Positions 54,535 to 63,651 of a stretch of 64,000 bases of DNA are shown here, piece by piece. Numbering within the stretch: the first letter of the stretch is position 1; every line of letters begins with the position of its first letter. The stretch spans positions 88,656,560 to 88,720,559 of the forward strand of contig BSWB01000002.1 of the NCBI GenBank assembly GCA_033239125.1, read 5' to 3'. The notes beneath the pieces were generated by a model, which ran no database searches, was not told the origin of the DNA, and saw only the letters and a program-made list of their open reading frames with translations. The position numbers and the translations under genes are program-made. The stretch comes from Fagopyrum homotropicum (lineage: Eukaryota; Streptophyta; Magnoliopsida; Caryophyllales; Polygonaceae).

Positions 54535-55091
54535 ATAGGAGAGTTTAACTAGGCCCATTTTTTGTTCTATTTTGCTGGGCTTTTATTTAAATCTTTCTAA
54601 ATGTAATTATTGTAATTATTTATTTTTTTGTTTTAGGAAGAAAAGGCCTAGGATGTATAAAAGCCTTTTCTCTCTTCATTTTGTAGGGAGACAAGTTTTA
54701 TACAAGTTTTGCTAAGAGCATTTCAGAATTGAATAAAAGATAATTCAATCATTCTTGTCTCGTGAGATTAGGTGTGTGTGATCTAGCTTTCTCGTTCTTG
54801 TGTTTGTCAATCTCCTTCGGGATTGGTGTTGCAACTCGAACAAGGCAACCTCTTCGTGCTCTCGATTCTCAGATCGATTGTGTGGAGTTGTAAGAAGCGA
54901 GGTCGAATCGTCACTGGTTTGGTTCTTGGATATCGAATCCAAGGGTTCTGTCATTGTTCTTTCCAGTTCTTCTTGTCCCTTTTTGTTTTCTCGTTTTCAT
55001 TGTTGTCCATGTTTGTTAATTTCGTGTGTTCTTCATTCTTCAGAACAGGTTGTTCGTCTAGATCCGTTCTTTGCGGCTAATCCCCGTATCA
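54339..55091 (+). repeat. A2 3' LTR (753 bp)
   Basis: TGATGAAGGATCATCTGAG to CCCCGTATCA, after purine tract AAGAAGGAGAGAA (54326-54338). Shorter than the 5' LTR mainly through a deletion near 54503. Followed by the duplicated TCAAG. Confidence 0.88.
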
Positions 55092-55207
55092 TCAAGCTTA
55101 ACAACTTATGATTACATTATGAAATCCAAGCATCACATGGTGTTTGTTATTTGTTTGCTCTATCTAACATCGTCATAGTTTGGACATTCACATCACAAGT
55201 ATGATTG

Positions 55208-55880
55208 ATGCGGGGTTGATGCCGTATTTTTTGATATATAATGAAAGTCCATGAATAGTCTCGAAGAACAAAACCGGTGTTTCGAATCTCGGGCAAAATT
55301 TTGGTTATGGGGCCAAGATTTGTGAAAACTCGAACAAAAGAATGTGAGTTTAATGTATTGATGAGAGGACTATATTATGGAATGAAATTTTTGGAAATAT
55401 AGGAAGTTACAAACCAATGTATTCTTGCAAAGAGTATTGACTAATTATGTGTCAAAACCCCTTAACAAAGAGCTTACCTTAACCCTCCCTTCTTTAACCT
55501 TACACAAGCCTTCTAAATAAGACAAGCACAAGGAGGGACTAAAATTGACCAAGAGCACCAACTTTAAGAAGATTAATACACACAAGCACAACCTAGCAAG
55601 GACTCACAACGATTCAATTAAAGACTCTCTCTTTTGATTGAATTGGAATGAATAAAACAAAAACTTTGTAAGCGAAGCAACGAGTTCACACAATATTGTC
55701 GAAAGTTTAATCAAATCAAATATAGCTAATAATCTCACCCTATAAGGCTATTTATAGGGGAGATTCTCCTGCAAAAGATAAGATTTCTAACTAAAAGATA
55801 ATCGGAAAAGATACGATCAAAAATCAACAAATACCTTTAGAATGTTTTAGAGCCTTAAATGTATGAAAATAGTAAAAAGA
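55208..55880 (-). repeat. CRM-like LTR fragment, minus strand (D2)
   Basis: Its plus-strand left edge TGATGCGGGG is the reverse complement of the CCCCGCATCA end used by noaA and family A LTRs. Moving right, the sequence matches the LTR at 1-470 in order (CCTTACACAAGCCTTC, AAGGAGGGACT, ACACACAAG, GATTCAAT blocks). The U3 start is missing. A CTATAAATAG-like TATA box lies on the minus strand (about 55749-55757). Confidence 0.55.
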
Positions 55881-56722
55881 TAACTATAACTAATAAGATC
55901 GCAACCGTATCTTATGAATCTCGACGGATGCCCAAATCTCGGTCAATCTGTATAAATCTCGGGAAATACGATGATAGAATGATCTTAATTCCAGCGGACC
56001 CTGAAAGCTCGAGCCTTTATCTTAACGACAAACACCTCGGTCAGTCATTGAACATCTCGGCCAGGATGGACTATAACTGAACGAGGTGAACCTTTCCTGA
56101 ACTTATTTGAGTTAAGAGTTTTTGTTTGCCAAATCCTATCCTTGTTATACCTTTCTTGGTTCAACGCAAGCCTAGGATGACACTTACCCGGTGATTCCTT
56201 TGTTTGTATACCCAAGATCATGAGTGTAGGTGATAAAGGTTTATCCATTATTGGGGTTTTGAGTGTGCCTTCATCCCATCTTTGAGAGTTAGCCTGAGAC
56301 TTACCCGGTAAAGGTTGATTTTATTTCCTTGGGTGGTGTTGGTTTGAGATTATAGTTCCTTTCCTTAGTACCTTGAGACTTACCCGGTAAAAGGATCTTT
56401 GGTTTGAAATAGTGAGTAGTGAGTCTTACCCGGTTATCTATTCCCACCTTAGAAACACCTTCCCTTTGCAAACCTCAGCTTTGTCCGCTTTCCCTTTTAC
56501 TTGACTTGTATATCATCTGTGATAACTTTGATTTGTTGCTTGTGGTTATTTGACAACCTGATTTACTGAGCTTTGTTTCACCATAGTCCTTGTGATCGAC
56601 CCCTGAAATATTTGCTTTTATTACAATTGACCCATACACTGCGGGTTCGCATATTGTTCAGGCATATATCTTGAGTTATAAATATTAAAGCTTGCACACA
56701 CCTTTTGGAGCGAACAAGTTTT
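55881..56722 (+). repeat. Athila-like LTR or leader, 3' part
   Basis: Ends with GCACACACCTTTTGGAGCGAACAAG just before the Asp-type primer site and is homologous at its end to 1990-2130. Contains four copies of CTTACCCGGT (56183, 56300, 56379, 56425) and several CTCGG words. The LTR start cannot be placed. Confidence 0.5.
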
Positions 56723-56740
56723 TGGCGCCGTTGCCGGGGA
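56723..56740 (+). other. Primer binding site of Athila-like element (tRNA-Asp type)
   Basis: TGGCGCCGTTGCCGGGGA, the characteristic primer site of plant Athila/Tat-group gypsy elements. It differs from the Met-type sites of all the CRM-like elements here. Confidence 0.88.
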
Positions 56741-56925
56741 CTTGGTCAAGACCAAGTTCGGTTGTCTTTCGGGCCTATTGCCCTTATTGCTATTAACTAC
56801 TTTACTTGAGTGTTTTCGCAGGATATTTCCTTAGGTTTATGTGAAGAACTCGTGTTGGAAAGGAAATCGTTCCTTATGATCCCAAACCAAAAAAGACCTA
56901 CAAGAGAAGATTAAAAGAAGCTAAG

Positions 56926-59427
56926 ATGGCCGATCAAGACAATCGCGATCTTGAAGCCGAATTGAAGGAGGCATTGGAACAACTACGACTCAATAGAGAA
57001 GAACTGCAGCGAGCGAGAGACGAGACTCGCGCAAGAATTGAAGTAATTGAAGCAGATATGGCCGCTCTAAGGGCTCAGTTTCTACCTCGACCGATCCCAG
57101 ATCCTCAACCGAGGCAAGACCCAGCCCCAGTTGCACCAGCCGAGATACACCTACCACCTCGGATGCCTATCCGAGATGTTCTTTTTGCTGGAGCTCCACG
57201 AATCCTAGGACAAAGGATGTACCCCAATCAGCAAGTGAGGCGTCCAAGAGTCAACCTAGGAGATCCAGCTGAGAATGATTATGAACTTCAACCGCAAGTT
57301 GTAACCATGATTCGATAATGTTAATTTGGAGGTTTGGAGAGAGAGTCTCCACTCCAACATTTGCAAAACTATGAGATTCTGATGGAGACTTTAAGACCAT
57401 CAAGAGTGGAGAATAACAACTACAAGTTGAGGCCTTTCTATTTCTCTTTGAAATACAAGGCGCTTGCTTGATATCAAGCTCGTCCGGCTGGAAAAATCAA
57501 CACTTGGAACGAGATGACGACGGAGTTTTTTACTAAGTTATTTCCCCCTTCTAAGACCCCTGAATTGAGGGGAAAGATCAATGCTTTTATTATGAAGGAC
57601 AAGGAGAGTTTGTCCAAGTCATGGGAGAGATTCAAGGATCTTTTCTTGGATTGCCCACATCATGGGATTCCAAAGATCGAATTGCTGGAAATTTACTTCA
57701 AGGGTTTGGATGGAGATACTCAATTCAAGCTCCAATTACTTTCCGCCGGCACCTTCATGGATATGCCGATAGATGAAGCTTGAGATTTCATTGAAAAGCA
57801 AGCTTTGCTCATGGAAAAGTACTCCCATCAACGATTTGAAGATGGAGCAAGGAGAGTTAGCTTCCAAGACACATCATCCAATAGAGCTCAACTCACCTCT
57901 CTTAGCAATGAAGTGAAAGCATTGAAGGATATTTTAGTAGCTCAAACGAAGGAGCAAGATGGTGGATACCAAGGAAGAAACAACTATCAAGGGCCACGCA
58001 ACAACAACAACAGAAACTCTAACAACAACAATTGGAGATCAAATCAACAAAATTTCGGTAATTTTTATTCTCATGCTGAAAATGCTTTTAATGCCCCCTC
58101 TTCTTCTTCTACTCCATTGAGAAGCCAGGAGCCTGCACTAAGTTCCTCCCAGCCACCAAAGAAAGATGTTGTGTTGGAGGCAATTTTGATCAAGCTCAAC
58201 GCTCTGGAGACATCGATGAATTCATTTTCGAAGACACAAAAAGCCTTAGAGCAACAATTTTTCAACAAGGCGAATGAAGCGCTAAGAGATCCAGGGAAGC
58301 TTCCAGCAAGGACAAAGAGCAACTCTAAAGGACAGATCATGGCAATTACAACACGCAGTGGATTGAAGACTGCAGATCCAGTACCTCGGTCAAGCCACGA
58401 CCAAATGAACACCTCGGTCGAGGTGTCAACCGAGATGGAGCCCCAGAAAGCGAAAGATAAATCTGAAGATTATGTTCCACCTCCTACTTATAAACCACCA
58501 CTTTCATTCCCTTAGTCAAGGGCGAGGGCACATCTAGACAAGCACTTTGGTAAGTTTCTAGACCTTATGAGTAAGCTACATATTAATATCTCTTTCATTG
58601 ATGCCATTCTAGGGATGCCCGCCTATGGGAAGTTTTTGAAAGAGATTCTTACAAGGAAGAGGAAGTTGGAAGATTTTGGTGAAGTAAGGATGCCATTTAG
58701 GTCTTCGGAGCTCATTCAAATCATGAAGGAGAAGATGCCACCTAAATTAAGGGATCCCGGTTCATTTTGCATTCCCATTCAAGTTGGGAATGTCACTTAT
58801 GATGTGCTTTGTGATCTAGGAGCCAGCGTGAGCATCATCCCGCTGGAGCTTTGTGAGAAAGTCGGACTTGGAGAGCCCAAGCCGGTAAAGATGACACTAT
58901 ACATGGTGGATCGCTCCATTACCCGTCCCGTGGGTATCTTGGAAGACATTCATATCAAGTTAGGTAACTTCTACATACCTATAGACTTTGTTGTGCTTGA
59001 CATTCCCGCAGATTATCCCATCCCTATCATTCTCGGGAGACCATTTCTAGCAACTTCGGGTTGCAACATGGATTGCAAGAACACCAAGTTGAAATTCAAC
59101 ATTGGTGGAGATCATGTGGAGTTTGCATTGCTTGCTGCAATGAAGGGAGAGCCGCTGGAGGATGACATCTTCAACATCTATGATGAAGAAGAATCTAGAG
59201 AATTGGTGAGCTATATCCTTATTAACAATCCTTTTGAAAAAATTCTTAGTTTTAGTTTAATGGAGAAAGTTATAGATGTCTTTTGTGTTGCAGATTTGCG
59301 AAGCTTAAAAGTATTAGAAGAAGATCCAGGAGCTAGATTTGATAAACTGATTCAGGAAAAAAAAAAGCACATTAGGTTTCGGTCCCGGTTCCAATACATC
59401 GACCGAGGCACTTCCTTGAGCAAATGA
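56926..59427 (+). pseudogene. Athila-like Gag and protease
   Basis: One reading frame of about 830 codons from ATG 56926 (MADQDNRDLEAEL) broken by five stops: TAA 57316, TAA 57322, TGA 57469, TGA 57781, TAG 58513. The frame does not shift. A coiled-coil-like Glu/Arg-rich start is followed by a capsid with TWNEMTTEFFTKLFPP and DCPHHGIPKIELLEIYFKG, an Asn-rich linker (about 57985-58040), YVPPPTYKPP, LHINISFIDAI, and the protease with CDLGASVSIIP (Asp codon 58812-58814) and IPIILGRPFLATSG. TGA 57469 and TGA 57781 replace Trp codons (ALA-W-YQARP and DEA-W-DFIE). After about residue 780 the sequence is unfamiliar and ends without RT. Confidence 0.85.
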
Positions 59428-59504
59428 GGTGCTCTTATCTGAAGAACACCTCGGTCACCCACCTCGGATCCAGACCGAGACAACATGCAAGATGTCGTCA
59501 ACTG

Positions 59505-60854
59505 AGGACGACAAACTTTCTGAGGGTCACTTACAGTTGGTAGAGCATTGGCTTCGCCAAGTTTCTGATGGTAAAGAGCCTTGATATGCTGATATCGTTA
59601 ATTACCTTGTTTGTCAAGAAATACCGCTCGGATTGACGTACACTCAAAGGAAGAAGTTCTTCAAAGATGTTCGTCACTACTATTGAAATGAACCTCTATT
59701 GTTCAAGAGAGGTCCAGATGGGATGCTTCGACGATGCATTCCGGAGGATGAAGCTGCTAGTGTCATACGACATTGTTACTCGCTTCCTTGTGGAGGACAT
59801 GCTAGCGCTCACAAAACATGCGCTAAGGTATTACGTTCTAATTTCTTTTGGCCTACATTATTTAAGGATATGCAAACGTTTGTTGTTTCTTGTGATGCAT
59901 GCCAAAAAACAGGAAACTTATCTGGAAGGAACGAGATGCCACTCAACAATATTCAGGAGGTTGAGATTTTTTATGTATGGGGAGTAGATTTCATGGGACC
60001 TTTCCCATCATCCACAGGGAACCTCTACATTCTCTTAGCTGTTGATTACGTCTCTAGATGGGTGGAAGCCATTGCTTCTCCCACTAATGACGTCATGGTG
60101 GTTGTGAAGTTCTTCAATAGGACTATCTTTTCACGTTTTGGGACATCACGCATCATCATCAGCGATGGATGGACACATTTCATCAACCGGAAGTTCAAGG
60201 CACTTTTATCGAAGTATGGGGTAGCCCACAAGGTAGCAACCCCTTATCACCCTCAAACTAGTGGGCAGGTGGAGATCTCGAATAGAGAAATCAAGGCAAT
60301 TATGGAGAAGACCATGTCTAGGACAAGGAAGGATTGGTCCATGAAGTTGGATGATGCTCTTTGGGCTTATAGGACCGCATTCAAGACTCCCATTGGTACC
60401 ACCCCTTACAATTTGGTATATGGGAAATCTTGTCATCTACCCGTTGACTGGAGCACAAGGCATATTGGGCACTCAGTGGTTGAATTTTGAAATCAAGGTA
60501 GCCGGAGAGAAGAGAGTTTTAGACATTAATGAGCTGGAGGAATTGCGCTTAAACGCCTATGAAAATGCCAAGATCTACAAGGAAAGAACGAAGAGGTGTC
60601 ATGACAAGCATATCATTCCTAAGGAGCTCAAAGAAGGAGATCTTGTTCTACTCTTCAACTCCCGCCTCCGCCTCTTTCCAAGTAAGTTGAAATTTAGATG
60701 GACAGGACCTTACGTTGTGAAAACTATTTTTCCCTATGGTGTAGTTGAAATATGGGGTGAAACTAGCAGAAATTTTAAGGTCAACGGTCATAGGCTGAAG
60801 AAGTATCGACCGGAAGTCCCGGGTGAGGAGATTGCACCACTATACCTTGTTTGA
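59505..60854 (+). pseudogene. Athila-like integrase
   Basis: The pre-integrase stretch has YADIVNYLVCQEIP with two Trp codons turned to TGA (59583-59585 and 59684-59686). Then the zinc-binding HCYSLPCGGH and SCDACQ, core VDFMGPFPSS (first Asp), ISDGWTHF (second Asp; usually SDGGTHF) and QTSGQVEISNRE (Glu). A one-base loss near 60443 shifts the frame after CHLPVD; the second frame continues VAGEKRVLDINELEELRLNAYENA, KELKEGDLVLLFNSRL and KFRWTGPYVV to a stop at 60852-60854. The catalytic triad is present but the protein cannot be made whole. Confidence 0.85.
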
Positions 60855-61639
60855 GGATGACGTACGGTCCAACTAGTGACCTTAAATCAAGCGCTTCTTG
60901 AGAGGCAACCCAAGGTATTATTTTCTTTTCCCTTTTCTATCATAGTTTTAGATAGTTTACTTCACTTTGTTTTTCTGTCCTCTAGACAGGAACTAGGTAC
61001 TTTCTAAGGAAGGATTACAACTAGGAGCTACACTGGAAGGACAAAAGTTCGAGAAATTGAAAAGACGGAGATTGAATGAGACACATCTTGGTTGCTGTCA
61101 CAGCACCTCGACCGAGATTTTCTTCGTCAACCGAGGCGACTAGGTCTGACATCTAGTTTGACACCTCGTTCCGCTCGGGACCATCTCGACCGAGGTGTAA
61201 TCAAAGTCAGCGAGGGGTATAAAAGGCGTGACGGTTTCTCACTCTTCCACTTTTTCCCTCTCTACTCTCACCTCGACCGCGGCGGCATTTCACCCTCAAC
61301 TTCTCGATTCTTGCTCGTTTTTCACGTTTCTTGGCCCGATTTCACCAGAGGAAGCAAGAGATTCAGTTTCCAAGCATCAAACAACAAGGAAAACGCCTCA
61401 ATCTGCAGAATCTGGGGTATTTTGTTCCAAACCCTAACTCCCTCTTTCTTTTGTCGATTTTGAGCATATTTGGCTTTGGTTGTCACTGATTGTTGTTGAA
61501 AAAAATATAAGTACCCCTTAGGAAGCTTTTGGTAGTGATTTGGGGGGAAAAAGCTTACAGATTCAGAGAGTGTGTTTGAACAACAGTTCGCCTCGGTCTA
61601 GTCGACTGTGTCTCAGCCGAGGTGTTCTTCATCTAGAAA
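60855..61639 (+). other. Untranslated region between integrase and ATHILA ORF, with promoter-like box
   Basis: Begins GAGGATGACGTACGGTCC, then GCGCTTCTTGAGAGGCAACCC, a block conserved after pol in Athila elements. CCGAGGT/ACCTCGG words cluster at 61105-61200. GTATAAAAGG at 61217-61226 is followed by a pyrimidine-rich leader. Confidence 0.55.
61218..61224 (+). promoter_or_regulatory. Possible internal TATA box upstream of ATHILA ORF
   Basis: TATAAAA in a GGGGTATAAAAGGCG context, about 420 nt before the first ATG of the downstream segment, followed by CT-rich sequence and TTTCCAAGCATCAAACAAC, which looks like a plant 5' leader. Functional status unknown. Confidence 0.4.
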
Positions 61640-62180
61640 CATGAGCAACAGATTTGATCGTCAGTTGGCCTTGAGGGACAGGCCTAGCAGTTCACACCAG
61701 TCTTGCCCTTCCTCTGCTTCCTAGTTTTTAATTCCGGTGATCCACGAGAGACACTAGAAGGATTATGATCGCATTTGCGGGCGTCCGATAGTTGCCCCGC
61801 GTTTTCTTCATGTCGATGCCTTCGAGTGCCTCATGTGGTGGAGGACTTGAAGAGTTCATGGATATTAGAGCGCCGGCATATTTGAAGCCGACGATAGAGT
61901 TTGTCAGTTCTGTGACATACGTGCCGGAGCATAATGGAATCAAGTATTGGCTGCTGAACAAGAACTATGTAGTTCCTATGGATCAGTTTAGGGAGATTTT
62001 CGGCTTCCCTACTCCTACAGTGACTAATTTTCCTTCCCGAGCGGTGACTCGGAGTTTTTGGGGCGAGATAGCCCATGTGACGGACCATAGTAACAGGTGG
62101 AGGTCCGGAGATTCCCGGGAGTGTATTATCTTTCATCTTGCTTTCCGCCTTCCTCACAGGATCTTTAGTGAGACACTTTT
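61640..62180 (+). pseudogene. ATHILA ORF-like protein, N-terminal part
   Basis: ATG at 61640 starts MSNRFDRQLALRDRPSSS. After a stop (TAG about 61723) and a Lys-Asp-Tyr-rich stretch (KDYDRICGRPIVAPRF) the frame shifts near 61825 to LEEFMDIRAPAYLKPTIEF, YVPEHNGIKYWLLNKNYVVP and QFREIFGFPTP. This resembles the third ORF of Athila elements (ATHILA ORF-1 family, sometimes compared to an envelope gene) by the IRAP...GxxYWL...FREIFGFP pattern. It is cut at about 62180 by the inverted-repeat structure. Function in the family is unknown. Confidence 0.6.
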
Positions 62181-63651
62181 TGATACGAAACCATGATACG
62201 GAACCGAAGACGAAGAAGCTGATTGATGCTGAAGCTTGTAATCATTAGTGCCTAATTGTTTTTGTTTTAATTAGGATTAAGTTGTTTATTTGGGGCCGGT
62301 TCACTTGCATTTTAAGAGCCGGTTCAATGCTTTATTTTCTTAGTTATTTTAAGTTTATTAATTGTTGGTTTAGTTTTTATTTTAGTTTTTGGCATTGCCT
62401 ATTTAAGGGAGTTTCTTCCCCTTTGTAAGGACAGTTTTTGATGCAATAGATAAGCAATCCTTGATTTGATTGAACGTCTTTCCCTCTCGCCTCCAATGGA
62501 GATTGGAGCTCGAGTTGTATGGTTCTTGTGAGATGGGCCTAGATTACTCGATGAGCGGGTTTATCACATCATTTGTAATTGTGTCTTGGCTCTTTAGCCA
62601 TGGTGCTTTGCATTGTTTGGGATGGGTTTCTCATAATCGGTTCATCGCCTTATAGACGAGAGGGTTGTGTCGTTCTTGGATTCGGTTCTTGATCGATCTA
62701 GTCTATGGGTTGTACCGTTTGTGGTATTGGTTCTTGGCTGGTTGTATCAATGGGTTGGTTCAAGGGTAGCATAGCTTGCTTGCCTCCTATCTTTCCCTTT
62801 CGTAGTTTTAGTTTCCATTTCCACAAAAGAGTCTACAAGCTTCCGCAACTATGAGTACCATGGAGTCGTTTTAATTAGGATTAAGTTGTTTATTTGGAGC
62901 CGGTTCACTTGCATTTTAAGAGCCGGTTCAATGCTTTATTTCCTTAGTTATTTTAGGTTTATTAATTGTTGGTTTAGTTTTTATTTTAGTTTTTGGCATT
63001 GCCTATTTAAGGGAGTTTCTTCCCCTTTGTAAGGACAGTTTTTGATGCAATAGATAGCTATGCTACCCTTGAACCAACCCATTGATACAACCAGCCAAGA
63101 ACCAATACCACAAACGGTACAACCCATGGACTAGATCGATCAAGAATCGAATCCAAGAACGACACAACCCTCTCGTCTATAAGGCGATGGACCGATTATG
63201 AGAAACTCATCCCAAACAATGCAAAGCACCATGGCTAAAGAGCCAAGACACAATTGCAAATGATGTGATAAACCCGCTCATCGAGTAATCTAGGCCCATC
63301 TCACAAGAACCATACAACTCGAGCTCCAATCTCCATTGGAGGCGAGAGGAAAAGACGTTCAATCAAATCAAGGATTGCTTATCTATTGCATCAAAAACTG
63401 TCCTTACAAAGGGGAAGAAACTCCCTTAAATAGGCAATGCCAAAAACTAAAATAAAAACTAAACCAACAATTAATAAACCTAAAATAACTAAGGAAATAA
63501 AGCATTGAACCGGCTCTTAAAATGCAAGTGAACCGGCCCCAAATAAACAACTTAATCCTAATTAAAACAAAAATAATTAGGCACTAATGATTACAAGCTT
63601 CAGCATCAATCAACTTCTTTGTCTTCGGTTCCGTATCATGGTTCCGTATCA
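62181..63651. repeat. Long inverted repeat built from opposing LTR copies
   Basis: Left arm 62181-62774 is repeated as its reverse complement at about 63057-63651. Between them lies a third, partial forward copy (about 62867-63053) matching 62262-62452. Each full arm holds an LTR-like unit, TGATACGGAACC to TTGTATCA (62194-62749), with a TATTTAAGGG promoter-like box and blocks resembling the B/C LTR (GTCTTGGCT-TTTAGCCA, TTTGGGATGGGTTTCTC). No target duplication found. Confidence 0.85.

Larger units (their letters stand above)
11345..55091 (+). mobile_element. A2: family-A CRM-like element carrying nested insertions
   Basis: LTRs 11345-12172 and 54339-55091 share TGATGAAGGATCAT starts and CCCCGTATCA ends. 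The flanking duplication is TCAAG (11340-11344 and 55092-55096). Removing B1, A3 and C with their duplicated 5-mers leaves about 7.1 kb in the order gag, zinc knuckle, protease, RT, integrase, LTR-encoded tail. The element itself lost part of gag capsid and most of RNase H before or after those insertions. It is the oldest member of the nest. Confidence 0.88.
56723..62180 (+). mobile_element. Athila-like element interior lacking RT and RNase H (E)
   Basis: From the primer site rightward: Gag-protease, integrase, a TGAGGATGACGTACGG untranslated stretch typical of Athila elements after pol, then an ATHILA ORF-like segment cut at about 62180. RT and RNase H are absent between protease (to about 59140) and the pre-integrase region (from about 59570). 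The right LTR is not in the window. Non-autonomous by deletion. Confidence 0.75.

Noticed and set aside
55208..55217. TGATGCGGGG as the start of a plus-strand noaA-type LTR
   Set aside because: The following sequence does not match noaA U3; reversed, it is a proper CCCCGCATCA LTR end followed by D1-like LTR sequence on the minus strand.
62470..62655. Short open frame in the left arm of the inverted repeat
   Set aside because: Lies in LTR-like sequence, broken in the other arm, no recognisable domain.
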